Assembly: GCF_023156235.1 (NCBI RefSeq)
Contig: NZ_JAKZAI010000003.1
Coordinates: 1 to 64,000 of the forward strand
DNA length: 64,000 nt
Reading direction: 5' to 3'
Origin: Marinobacter goseongensis
Lineage (GTDB): Bacteria; Pseudomonadota; Gammaproteobacteria; Pseudomonadales; Oleiphilaceae
Below, in pieces: positions 52,251 through 60,636 of this stretch. The position numbers and the translations under genes are program-made. The stretch's first letter is position 1, and each line of letters opens with the position of its first letter. The notes beneath the pieces were generated by a model. That model ran no database searches. It was not told the origin of the DNA and saw only the letters and a list, made by a program, of their open reading frames with translations.

Positions 52251-52308
52251 CTTGCAGAGTACATTTATGCGCAATTTCACCCCTGCGCATTTGCAAACCA
52301 GAAGAACC

Positions 52309-52343
52309 CTGTATATATTCACAGTCACTGTATGTACGCACAG
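52309..52343. promoter_or_regulatory. Two tandem LexA (SOS) boxes upstream of recN
   Basis: CTGTATATATTCACAG (52309-52324) and CTGTATGTACGCACAG (52328-52343) both have CTG, ten bases, CAG with the usual AT-rich inner part. They are 19 bases apart start to start and end 26 bases before the recN ATG. recN of E. coli also carries multiple LexA sites. Confidence 0.88.
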
Positions 52344-52369
52344 TATTTTTCAGAGCGGAGGTCACCTGC

Positions 52370-54049
52370 ATGCTCACACAGCTCACCGTTTCCAATTACG
52401 CCATTGCTGAAAGAGTCGAACTCCAGTTCAGCAAGGGTATGACCGCCCTGACCGGAGAGACCGGTGCAGGCAAGTCCATTGTGCTGGATGCGCTCAGCCT
52501 CGCCATGGGCGGACGGGCCGACGCCGGCGCCGTTCGCCATGGCGCAAAGCGGGCAGACATCACCGCCTCCTTTGATGTATCGCGGATTACCGAGGCACGG
52601 TTGTGGCTGGAACAACATGAGCTGGATGACGACCATGACTGCATCCTGCGCCGGGTGATCAGCAAGGACGGCCGCTCACGGGCATACATCAATGGCCAAC
52701 CCTGCCCACTGGCAGACCTGAAAGATCTTGGCAGCCGGCTGATGGACATTCACAGCCAGCACCAGCACCAGTCGCTGCTCCACAAGGACACCCACCGCAA
52801 ACTTCTGGACGAATACGCCGGGGTGGAAACGCTGGCCAGTGACACCCGCGAAGCCTGGAAAATCTGGAGCAAAACCCGCCAGCGCCTGACCGAGCGCCAG
52901 CAAAATGCCGACGAAGCCGAGGCCCGCCTGCAGCTGCTGCGTTACCAGGTAGAGGAACTGGACCGCTTGGCCCTGGAAAGTGGCGAGCAGGAAAACCTTG
53001 AGCAGGAACAAGCCCGGCTCAGCCACGCTGACACGGTGCTCCTCAACAGTCAGCAGGCAGCACTGCTGTGCACCGAGGAAGACAACAGCGCCGCGGATCT
53101 TGTCCGCCAGGCTCTGCAGCAACTGGAAAACCTGCCCACCGAAGTGCCGGCGCTGGCTGACACCATCCAGATGCTTAATGACGCGCAGATCCAGATCAGC
53201 GAAGCCGGCGACAACCTGCGCCGTTTCGTCGAAGATTACGAGGCCGACCCGGCGCGCCTGGCGGAGGTGGAGGAGCGCCTGAGCGCCATCTACCAGATGG
53301 CGCGCAAACACCGGATTACACCGGAAGAGCTGCCGGAATTTCACCAGCGCCTGAGCGCTGAACTAGCATCACTGGATGACGGCGAAGGCAGCGTTGAGCA
53401 ACTGGAAGCGGAGCTGCAAAGCCAGCGCACGCACTTCGACGAACTCGCAACCCGCCTGTCCGAGGCCCGCCAAGAGGCCGCTGCGGAACTGGATCAGCGA
53501 ATTGCCGACGAGCTGGCACAGCTGAGCATGCCGGCAGTGCAGTTTGTCACCCACCTGAACCGGAATGGTGCCAACGAGCCTTCGCCCTGCGGACTGGAAG
53601 ACGTGGAGTTTCTGGTCAGCGCCAACCCCGGACAGCCGGCGCGGCCGCTGGCAAAAGTGGCATCGGGTGGCGAGCTGTCGCGAATCAGCCTGGCGATCCA
53701 GGTAGTGGTGGCGCAGACATCCACCACCCCGACCCTGGTGTTTGATGAGGTGGACGTGGGCATCGGCGGTGGCACTGCAGAGGTAGTCGGCAAGCTACTG
53801 AGGACTCTGGGCGACGACGGTCAGGTCCTGTGTGTCACGCATCTGCCGCAGGTGGCGGCCCAGTGTCACCAGCACCTGTTCGTCAGCAAATTCACCGAAC
53901 AGGATGCGACCTTCTCGAAAATTGAAACGCTGGATGATCACGGGCGGATCAGCGAAGTGGCCAGAATGCTGGGGGGCGTCGACATGACCGAACACACCAT
54001 TGCCCACGCCCGGGAAATGTTTACCAAAGGCCAGGCAACCCATCACTGA
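52370..54049 (+). CDS. recN: DNA repair protein RecN
   Basis: This 559-residue SMC-like ATPase holds sister DNA during repair of double-strand breaks. Walker A is TGETGAGKS (28-36). A coiled coil spans about 165-360. The ABC signature is ASGGELSRISLAIQ and Walker B is TLVFDEVDVGIGG. The C-terminal part is LCVTHLPQVAAQCHQHLFV. GGAGG lies seven bases before the ATG. Tandem LexA boxes predict strong SOS induction. It is divergent from grpE. Confidence 0.97.
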   Translation: MLTQLTVSNYAIAERVELQFSKGMTALTGETGAGKSIVLDALSLAMGGRADAGAVRHGAKRADITASFDVSRITEARLWLEQHELDDDHDCILRRVISKDGRSRAYINGQPCPLADLKDLGSRLMDIHSQHQHQSLLHKDTHRKLLDEYAGVETLASDTREAWKIWSKTRQRLTERQQNADEAEARLQLLRYQVEELDRLALESGEQENLEQEQARLSHADTVLLNSQQAALLCTEEDNSAADLVRQALQQLENLPTEVPALADTIQMLNDAQIQISEAGDNLRRFVEDYEADPARLAEVEERLSAIYQMARKHRITPEELPEFHQRLSAELASLDDGEGSVEQLEAELQSQRTHFDELATRLSEARQEAAAELDQRIADELAQLSMPAVQFVTHLNRNGANEPSPCGLEDVEFLVSANPGQPARPLAKVASGGELSRISLAIQVVVAQTSTTPTLVFDEVDVGIGGGTAEVVGKLLRTLGDDGQVLCVTHLPQVAAQCHQHLFVSKFTEQDATFSKIETLDDHGRISEVARMLGGVDMTEHTIAHAREMFTKGQATHH

Positions 54050-54087
54050 GAAACGAGCACATTCCCCTCTCGATTGCGAGAGTTGTT

Positions 54088-54116
54088 GGGGCGGGTTAAT
54101 ACCCGCCCCTTTTTTT
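54088..54116. terminator. Terminator after recN, also facing fur
   Basis: GGGGCGGGT-TAAT-ACCCGCCCC is followed by seven T. The stem is perfect, between convergent recN and fur. Confidence 0.93.
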
Positions 54117-54157
54117 GCGTTGACCTCCGCACACAGCACCGGCCAGTGCAGTAATGC

Positions 54158-54568
54158 TTACTTCTTAATGGGTTTGACGTACAGAATCAGGCTGTGGTCG
54201 ACAATCTCGAAGCCATGCTCTCTGGCGATTTTCTGCTGACGCTGTTCGATCACCTCATCCACAAATTCCACCACCTCACCGGTCTGAGTGCAGACCATGT
54301 GATCGTGATGGTCGTCGCCAGCCATTTCGAACACCGCATGGCCGCCCTCGAAGTTGTGGCGAAGCACCAGGCCTGCTGCCTCAAACTGGGTCAACACCCG
54401 GTAAACGGTTGCCAGCCCCACGTCATCGCCCTGCTCCAGAAGCTTCTTGTAGACATCCTCGGCACTGAGGTGATGTTCCTCGGAGTTCTCGAGAATGTTG
54501 AAGATCTTGACTCTCGGCAGAGTAACCTTGAGACCGACTTTTCGTAATTCGGCGTTTTCAGATGACAT
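54158..54568 (-). CDS. fur: Ferric uptake regulator Fur
   Basis: This 136-residue iron-responsive repressor has the winged helix (LRKVGLKVTLPRVKIFNILENSEEHHLSAEDVYKKLLEQGDDVGLATVYRVLTQFEAAGLVLRHNFEGGHAVFEM). The metal region has DDHHDHMVC with the His cluster and Cys; the second CxxC-like pair is reduced (QTGE), as in Pseudomonas Fur. The start is ATG 54568, which matches MSSENAELRKVGLKVTLPR. It is divergent from bamE, the same pairing as in Pseudomonas. Confidence 0.97.
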   Translation of the reverse strand: MSSENAELRKVGLKVTLPRVKIFNILENSEEHHLSAEDVYKKLLEQGDDVGLATVYRVLTQFEAAGLVLRHNFEGGHAVFEMAGDDHHDHMVCTQTGEVVEFVDEVIEQRQQKIAREHGFEIVDHSLILYVKPIKK

Positions 54569-54690
54569 GTTACTATTCACTCGTTGGTGTGCCCCACGGC
54601 TTCGGGTATGATGAAGCCGCATTTTGACGGTAATACCGTGTCACACCTGCCTTTGGCAGGCGATTTCAAGATAGAGGATTTCCCCCGGCG

Positions 54691-55017
54691 ATGCAAAAGC
54701 TCACAGCTCTCATTCTCACTCTCATCATGACTGGCTGTGCCTTCCCCGGCGTTTATAAAATTAACGTCCAGCAAGGCAACATCCTGACCGACGAAGAGCT
54801 GACATCCCTGTCCGAAGGCATGTCCCGCAGCCAGGTACACTCGGTACTGGGAAGCCCGCTGATGCTTAACCCCGTGGACCCCTCACGGGAATACTTCATT
54901 TACACGTTCCAGCGGCGAGGCGGCGATATCGAGGAACAACGGGTAATCGTCTATTATGACAACGACCTGTTCTCCCACTACGAAGCCCAACTGCTGGAGG
55001 AGACCCCGGCCTACTGA
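54691..55017 (+). CDS. bamE: Outer-membrane protein assembly factor BamE (SmpA/OmlA)
   Basis: This 108-residue lipoprotein has the lipobox MTGC near residue 15. The conserved core is FPGVYKINVQQGNILTDEELTSLSEGMSRSQVHSVLGSPLMLNPVDPSREYFIYTF. It is a partner of BamA/BamD in outer-membrane protein insertion. It is divergent from fur and convergent with rnfH. Confidence 0.95.
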   Translation: MQKLTALILTLIMTGCAFPGVYKINVQQGNILTDEELTSLSEGMSRSQVHSVLGSPLMLNPVDPSREYFIYTFQRRGGDIEEQRVIVYYDNDLFSHYEAQLLEETPAY

Positions 55018-55025
55018 AGCCGGTT

Positions 55026-55307
55026 TCAATCCTTCTTCTTCGCCCGGTTCAACCGGGCCTGCTTGGGATCAATCTTCAGGGGCCGGTAGAGTTCCACCCG
55101 ATCACCGTCGCGTAACTCGTGACTGGCCGGCGCCTTGATGACCTTCCCAAAGATACCCATATCGTTACTGTCCGGATCAATTTCCGGGAACACATCAACA
55201 ATGCCCGAACGCTTCACCGCCTCCAGCGCGGTGGTTCCCTCCGGCACCTGCAAACCGATAATTTCTTGCTTGTCCGGACGGGCGAATGCCACCTCGACCT
55301 GAATCAT
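55026..55307 (-). CDS. rnfH: RnfH family ubiquitin-like protein
   Basis: This 93-residue beta-grasp protein has MIQVEVAFARPDKQEIIGLQVPEGTTALEAVKRSGI and HELRDGDRVELYRPLKIDPKQARLNRAKKK, the RnfH/YfjF signature. Its role is unclear; it is historically named from rnf clusters but lies with ratA in many genomes. It overlaps the ratA end by four bases (ATGA). Confidence 0.92.
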   Translation of the reverse strand: MIQVEVAFARPDKQEIIGLQVPEGTTALEAVKRSGIVDVFPEIDPDSNDMGIFGKVIKAPASHELRDGDRVELYRPLKIDPKQARLNRAKKKD

Positions 55308-55750
55308 TGCGCACCTCCGGTGTACACCTCATCCGCACGGCGACAAAACGCATCCACCATGGTATTGGCCGCCTGACTGAATACCGGACCGAAAGTCATG
55401 CGGGAGAGCGACCCGGAAAATTCGAATTCGAGGGTAAGAATCACCTTGCAGGCGTGGTCGTCGAGGGATTTAAAGTGCCAGCGACCGCTGAGGTTGCGGA
55501 ACGGACCATCCACCAGACTCATTTCGATGGTATCGGGAAGCAGGATCTGGTTGCGGGTGGTCAGACGTTGGCGGATACCGCCCTTCGCGACGTCCAGCGA
55601 CGCAGTAATCTGCTCGTTATCCTGATCATGAATCTCGGCGCCCGCGCACCAGGGTAAAAACTCGGGGTAACGGGCAATGTCGTTGACCAGATGAAACATG
55701 CGCTCGGCGGAGTGCATGACCAGGGCCGATTTGTCGATCTGATGAGGCAT
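55304..55750 (-). CDS. ratA: RatA family protein (START/polyketide cyclase fold)
   Basis: This 148-residue protein has PHQIDKSALVMHSAERMFHLVNDIARYPEFLPWCAGAEI and VDGPFRNLSGRWHFKSLDDHACKVILTLEFEFS, the RatA/Coq10-like fold. E. coli RatA was reported to block 70S assembly, whereas relatives bind ubiquinone; which applies here is open. The ATG at 55750 fits the family N-terminus. It is coupled to rnfH and lies next to smpB, the usual context. Confidence 0.9.
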   Translation of the reverse strand: MPHQIDKSALVMHSAERMFHLVNDIARYPEFLPWCAGAEIHDQDNEQITASLDVAKGGIRQRLTTRNQILLPDTIEMSLVDGPFRNLSGRWHFKSLDDHACKVILTLEFEFSGSLSRMTFGPVFSQAANTMVDAFCRRADEVYTGGAQ

Positions 55751-55821
55751 TGGAAGCGGGTGTCCTGCTGACAATCTCACTGAAATAGGGTGAAAGCGGA
55801 CACACTCGGAGCCCGCCGATT

Positions 55822-57444
55822 TCAGACGCTATGATAAAGGATATCGCCCTGCTTTGGGGCTTTTTCCGGCGCCGGTTCCGGTTTCGCATCCTCCTCATGC
55901 CGGGCGGGCTGCGGCTTACCCTCCTTCACTGCGGGCGTCGGCGTCACCCCATGATCAGCAGACGGCGCCGGCTCGACCTCCTCGGGCTGGAGGACGCCCG
56001 GATCGGCGACCACCGGATCCACCTGACGACACCAGCGAACTTCTTCCTGATTGTTGTCACACAGGTTGTCGAGCGAGAACAGGGTGTAGGAAATGCCGAT
56101 GTACGCCACCACCACCGGCAGCACCAACCGCATCACCCAATACCAGATACGGCCGAACAACCTGGGCGTGTTGCCAATGATCGTGAAAGACAACGAACGG
56201 GTCAGACACCAACCGGTGAACAACGCGATGAGAATGGCCACCAGCGGAATCAGCAGCCCGCCGGTGATCAGCTCCAGCCAGCGGAACAGGGTGCCCCCGG
56301 CCAGACGGATGTCTGACCACATATTGAACGACAACAGGGTGATCAGGCCGGCCAGCCACACCAGCACCCCCATGATGAAGACCGACCAACCGCGGGGAGC
56401 ACCGGTCCACTCCCGGAACCATCCCACCACCGGTTCCAGCAGGGCCAGAGCAGAGGTCCACACCACTAGCACCACCAACAGGAACGCTGCAGCGATGATG
56501 AACTGGCTCCCGGGCAGCGGCGCCAACGCCACCGGTAACGACACGAACAACAGGCTGAAGCCGCGCTCGCCGTCAAAACTGCCGTCCGTGGTGGCGGTAG
56601 CAAAAATCAGCACACCGGCCAGAATGGCGACCAGTGTGTCCATTAACACAACCGCCAGCACCGAACGCTTCAGGCGCACCCCGGCAGGCGTGTAGGCACC
56701 AAAAATGGCCCACACCCCCATGCCCAGCCCGAGTGTAAAGAAAGCATGGAATAACGCCGCCTTGACGCTGCCTGCCCCCACGTCCGCAGGCCGGAACTGC
56801 AGAATGGCCGAGATCGCGCCACCAAGACGGTCGTGCCACGCCGCCAGTGCAAACAGGCCGAGGAGCAGAATCAGCGAGGCCGGCACCAATGCGCGGAATA
56901 CCCGCTCCAGCCCCTGCACCACGCCCTGAATGGAAACCCAGATCACCAGCACCAGAAAAAACAGGTGCCACCCCATGAACACCTTGTAGTCCCGGGTGTC
57001 GGACACCAGACCGGACAAAACTGCCGTGGCCTCTGCCTGACCCGCGTTGGCGAAGACCCCGAACGCACCATAGAACACATAAGCCAGCGCAATGGAGCCG
57101 AACACCGCGGTGTAAGACAGCACCAGGAACGCAGCAATCACGCTCAGACGCCCGGCAAACATCCACCATCGGGAACACCGCGCGCTGCGAATGTAACCGT
57201 CCATCGCCAGCACGATGCCGTGCCGCGAGTGCCGCCCGATCGCCGCCTCGGTGACCATCAGAGGCAAGGTGACAAGCAGCAGGCAAGCGACGTACAACAA
57301 GATGAACAGACCACCGCCGTGCTGCCCCGCCAGGTAGGGAAACTGCCACAGATTGGCAAGACCCACCGTTGCACCAACGGCGGCCCAGAAGAAGGTCGAC
57401 TTGCGGGTCCAGGACCCGATCGGGGTTTCATAGGGTGCAGGCAT
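55822..57444 (-). CDS. Sodium-dependent transporter of the neurotransmitter:sodium symporter (NSS) family
   Basis: This 540-residue membrane protein has about twelve helices. Helix 1 carries FFWAAVGATVGLANLWQFPYLAGQHGGGLFILLY, the NSS sodium- and substrate-site signature. Further helices follow through RLVLPVVVAYIGISYTLFSL. The substrate is probably an amino acid or amine, but cannot be named. A 70-residue cytoplasmic-like tail rich in Pro, Glu and Lys (EEVEPAPSADHG... onward) is unusual for bacterial NSS proteins and ends in GDILYHSV. It is divergent from smpB. Confidence 0.9.
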   Translation of the reverse strand: MPAPYETPIGSWTRKSTFFWAAVGATVGLANLWQFPYLAGQHGGGLFILLYVACLLLVTLPLMVTEAAIGRHSRHGIVLAMDGYIRSARCSRWWMFAGRLSVIAAFLVLSYTAVFGSIALAYVFYGAFGVFANAGQAEATAVLSGLVSDTRDYKVFMGWHLFFLVLVIWVSIQGVVQGLERVFRALVPASLILLLGLFALAAWHDRLGGAISAILQFRPADVGAGSVKAALFHAFFTLGLGMGVWAIFGAYTPAGVRLKRSVLAVVLMDTLVAILAGVLIFATATTDGSFDGERGFSLLFVSLPVALAPLPGSQFIIAAAFLLVVLVVWTSALALLEPVVGWFREWTGAPRGWSVFIMGVLVWLAGLITLLSFNMWSDIRLAGGTLFRWLELITGGLLIPLVAILIALFTGWCLTRSLSFTIIGNTPRLFGRIWYWVMRLVLPVVVAYIGISYTLFSLDNLCDNNQEEVRWCRQVDPVVADPGVLQPEEVEPAPSADHGVTPTPAVKEGKPQPARHEEDAKPEPAPEKAPKQGDILYHSV

Positions 57445-57624
57445 TCATCGTTCCCGAAAAGCTGAGCCTCGCATTGTAGCGGATACGCCACGGTTGCTAC
57501 GACCACCGAAGAGGCCCCTCGCGCTGAATTCGTGACCGGTCTGGCACTCCTGGGCTACAATGCGCGTTTTACCGGGGCGCGTGTCGCCCGGCAAATTCCT
57601 TATCCGACGCCGGATTACCGATTC

Positions 57625-58104
57625 ATGAGCAAGAAAAAACCCGCACCTCAGAGCAGTACTATCGCGCTGAACAAAAAGGCAAAACACGAATATCACATTG
57701 AGGAGCGCTACGAAGCGGGCATGGCCCTGCTGGGCTGGGAAGTCAAATCGTTGCGTGCCGGCAAGGCGCAGCTGACCGACGCCTACGTGCTGCTCAAGGA
57801 TGGGGAAGCCTGGTTGCTGGGCGCAAACTTCACCCCGCTGATTGCAGCGTCCACCCACGTGATTGCCGACCCGACCCGCACCCGCAAACTGCTGCTGCAC
57901 GCCAAGGAAATCTCCAAGATCGTCGGCAAAGTGGGTCAGGACGGCTACACCTGCATCCCGCTGGCCCTGTACTGGAAACAGAACAAGGTGAAATGTGAAA
58001 TTGCTCTGGTGAAAGGCAAGAAGCTGTTCGACAAGCGCGCCACCGAAAAAGAACGCGACTGGAACCGTCAGAAGCAGCGTATTCTGCGCGAAGCCAACGT
58101 TTGA
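57625..58104 (+). CDS. smpB: SsrA-binding protein SmpB
   Basis: This 159-residue partner of tmRNA in trans-translation has [38 protein letters not shown] and [18 protein letters not shown], with the helical C-terminal tail that enters the mRNA channel. ATG 57625 gives the family N-terminus. ssrA lies only 1.7 kb downstream, with the wax ester synthase gene between. Confidence 0.96.
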   Translation: MSKKKPAPQSSTIALNKKAKHEYHIEERYEAGMALLGWEVKSLRAGKAQLTDAYVLLKDGEAWLLGANFTPLIAASTHVIADPTRTRKLLLHAKEISKIVGKVGQDGYTCIPLALYWKQNKVKCEIALVKGKKLFDKRATEKERDWNRQKQRILREANV

Positions 58105-58227
58105 TTCCGATCCCGGATGCGACATCCGGTTATGTCGCATCCGCATTCTCTTCCCCCCCTGTTCTGATCGGCCTATACTTTCTGGTCTCACCGCCGACAG
58201 GCCACCCGGATCCCAGACACAGAGATC

Positions 58228-58266
58228 GCTGGATAGCTGGATAGCTGGATAGCTGGATAGCCGGAA
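58228..58266. repeat. Tandem 8-bp repeat upstream of the wax ester synthase gene
   Basis: The unit GCTGGATA is present four times without error (58228-58259), followed by a partial unit with one change (GCCGGA). It ends about 58 bases before the ATG, within the likely promoter/leader. Such arrays can change copy number by slippage. Confidence 0.9.
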
Positions 58267-58324
58267 AAAAAGGGTGCGCACGTTGTCCGTTCGGCAAAAG
58301 GATTGCACGTAGAACGGAGGCCCC

Positions 58325-59737
58325 ATGTCACAAAGCAAGACTCCCATGTCAGCCGTGGATCGTTCCTGGTTGCGCATGGACAGCCCCACCAACCCGATGA
58401 TGATTTCCGCAGTGCTGGTGTTCGATCAGCCCATCGCCATCAACCGCCTGAAACGCACCCTTAACGAACGTTTCCTATGTTTTCAGCGATTTCGTCAGCG
58501 CGTGATTCATGAGGGCGAGCGCGTGTACTGGCAGGATGACCCGCTGTTCGATATCGACAACCACATTCACCGCATCGCCCTACCCGGCAACGCAGGCAAG
58601 GATGAGCTACAGGCGCTGACCAGCGACCTTAACAGCACCTCCCTCGATTTACGCCGGCCGCTCTGGCAGATTCACTACATCGACAATTACGGCGGTGGCT
58701 GCGCCCTGCTGATCCGCATTCACCATTGCATCGCCGATGGCATTTCCCTGGTGCGGGTGTTGCTGTCACTGACCGACAAAACTCCGGAAGCCAAACTCAG
58801 CCGGCTGTCGATACCGCCGATGTTACCAACGGTCACCCCCGGCAGCAGCCTCAGGCGCTTCACCAACCGGGTACTGGATAGCGGGCAAGCCGCCCTGGAA
58901 CAGAGCCAGTTGTTTATCCAGTCACTGCGCCAGGAGCCGGACTACCCTCTCAAGCTGGCCACCACAGCCGGCAACATCGCCATGGATCTGGTCAAACTGG
59001 GGCTGGCACCTTTCGAGCCGCGCACCGGATTGCGCTCACCACTGTGCGGTCGCAAACAGGTCGCGTGGGCGGAACCGCTCAGTCTGGCAGAGGTAAAACT
59101 CTGCGGCCGTGCCTTGCGGGGCAGCGTCAACGACGTGCTGCTGTGCGCCGCCACCGGTGCCTTACAAAGGCACTTCCGGGAGACCGGCGAACACATTCCG
59201 GATTGCGGCATCCGCGTAGCGGTGCCCTTCAATCTGCGACCGCTGCGCCAGCCCATCGAAACCCTGGGCAACCAGTTCGGGCTGGTGCTGGTGTCCCTGC
59301 CAGTGGAGGTTAATGACCCGGTGATGCGTTTCCGCCAGGTACAGGAGAACATGAATCGTCTCAAGCGCTCCTATCAGGCCCAGGTCACTTACAGTCTGCT
59401 GGACCTGTTCGGCCGCGGCCCGGATATACTGGAGCGGCGCGCGCTGGCGCTTCTCAGCAACAAGGCCTCCGCCGTGCTTACCAACGTGCCTGGCCCGAAG
59501 GAAGCCGTCTATCTGGCTGGCGCCAAACTGGTTCAACCCATGTTCTGGGTGCCGCAAAGCGGCAGCATCGGTATCGGTATGAGCATCTTCAGCTACGCCG
59601 GCACGGTGCAATTCGGGATCACCATCGACCGCAATATCAACGCCGATCCCGATGCCGTCATGGGATATTTCCGCGACAGCTTCGCCGAACTCAAGGACAT
59701 CGCACTGCAACGAACCGAACACCGGGCCGCCGTGTGA
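58325..59737 (+). CDS. Wax ester synthase / diacylglycerol acyltransferase (WS/DGAT)
   Basis: This 470-residue acyl-CoA:alcohol/diacylglycerol acyltransferase makes storage wax esters or triacylglycerol. The active-site motif HHCIADG lies at residues 133-139 (His134, Asp138 in the HHxxxDG form). RRPLWQIHYI precedes it, and the C-terminal GSVNDVLLCAATGALQRHF, NVPGPKEAVYLAGAKL and SYAGTVQFGITIDRN are conserved. GGAGG lies five bases before ATG. Marinobacter species carry several such genes; which one this is cannot be told. An 8-bp tandem array lies in the upstream region. Confidence 0.93.
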   Translation: MSQSKTPMSAVDRSWLRMDSPTNPMMISAVLVFDQPIAINRLKRTLNERFLCFQRFRQRVIHEGERVYWQDDPLFDIDNHIHRIALPGNAGKDELQALTSDLNSTSLDLRRPLWQIHYIDNYGGGCALLIRIHHCIADGISLVRVLLSLTDKTPEAKLSRLSIPPMLPTVTPGSSLRRFTNRVLDSGQAALEQSQLFIQSLRQEPDYPLKLATTAGNIAMDLVKLGLAPFEPRTGLRSPLCGRKQVAWAEPLSLAEVKLCGRALRGSVNDVLLCAATGALQRHFRETGEHIPDCGIRVAVPFNLRPLRQPIETLGNQFGLVLVSLPVEVNDPVMRFRQVQENMNRLKRSYQAQVTYSLLDLFGRGPDILERRALALLSNKASAVLTNVPGPKEAVYLAGAKLVQPMFWVPQSGSIGIGMSIFSYAGTVQFGITIDRNINADPDAVMGYFRDSFAELKDIALQRTEHRAAV

Positions 59738-59760
59738 AATAAAACTTCACCAATCCGCCC

Positions 59761-59790
59761 TTGAAGTTGCCGGAGCGGCCCACATATACT
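59761..59790 (+). promoter_or_regulatory. Promoter of ssrA
   Basis: TTGAAG (59761-59766), an 18-base spacer and TATACT (59785-59790) lie eight bases ahead of the tmRNA 5' end. Confidence 0.75.
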
Positions 59791-59798
59791 GTCGGTAA

Positions 59799-60162
59799 GG
59801 GGACGACATGGCTTCGACGCTGGTGGCGAACCCTTGGGTGCATGTCGAGATGGCAGCCAATCTCGTTAATCCAAAGCTGCAACGCAATAGTCGCAAACGA
59901 CGAAAACTACGCACTAGCAGCGTAAGCTGCTAGTCGTCCTGACTGGGTCGCCCGTAGCCCAGAGCTACATCTCAGGACGTCATCGCTTACGGGATGCTCC
60001 GTTATCCAGAGTTCACTGGCTAGCGGCTAAGATTCAAAGAACTCGGTTCTTGCACCCTGGCTCTCGGGTCGCTTGAACTTAAATCAATAGAGAGACGCTA
60101 AACATGTAGATCTCAAGGCATAGTGCTGGCGGACGCGGGTTCAATTCCCGCCGTCTCCACCA
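59799..60162 (+). ncRNA. ssrA: Transfer-messenger RNA (tmRNA)
   Basis: This is a one-piece tmRNA of about 364 bases. The 5' end GGGGACGACATGGCTTCGACG and the 3' end with GGGTTCAATTCCCGCCG and CTCCACCA form the tRNA-like domain. The reading frame resumes at GCA 59893 and encodes ANDENYALAA before TAA (59923-59925). Stalled ribosomes add this tag so that ClpXP and related proteases remove the peptide. SmpB is encoded 1.7 kb upstream. Confidence 0.97.
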
Positions 60163-60171
60163 ACCAAAACG

Positions 60172-60203
60172 AAAAAAGCCCCTGATTTCAGGGGCTTTTT
60201 TTT
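60172..60203 (+). terminator. Terminator of ssrA
   Basis: AAAAAAGCCCCT and AGGGGCTTTTTT pair around GATTTC, with eight T at the end, ten bases after the CCA. Confidence 0.93.
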
Positions 60204-60636
60204 GTCTTTATCTCATCATAACGCCGACCCGCCCGTAGTTCTCATTAGCAGCACAACTGTTCACCCTGTTATCCGCAGTTAACACCATCGTGTCTAAAAA
60301 CTTTACATATTTCTCGGGAAAGCCGAATGGGAGTTTTGCAAGCAACTCATAAATAGGGAAAAACAAATTATGGAGCGACTTATGCACATCTGTTCGGTAA
60401 CTGAAACATTTTCTGCGGGAGCGCCCAGAGAGCGACAGTAACGAAGCCCACAGTGGCATCAACATTCACTGCGACACCCATTCTGGCACTTATGCGATAA
60501 GCATTATGGGCTTCTGTTTCGGGACCCGGGATCTCTCCGGGTGAACAGTGGACGGCATTCCTGGCCAGGTATCGCGTAGCTTTGCTTGGCCCGAACGCTT
60601 CCCGCCATGGGCGGGCCTCGGCATGTTGGTGTTCTG
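60204..60636. other. Region downstream of ssrA without a confident gene
   Basis: About 430 bases, more AT-rich than the neighbours. A minus-strand frame of 85 codons (60465-60208) and an overlapping one at 60712-60380 show no family, no ribosome binding site and no coding bias, and are not called. Short palindromes (CCCGCCATGGGCGGG at 60601) occur near the next gene. The place next to ssrA is a common integration site for islands, but no integrase or direct repeat of the ssrA end was found. Confidence 0.5.

Noticed and set aside
60208..60465. 85-codon minus-strand frame after ssrA
   Set aside because: No ribosome binding site, no recognisable family and no coding bias; kept only as part of the described intergenic region.
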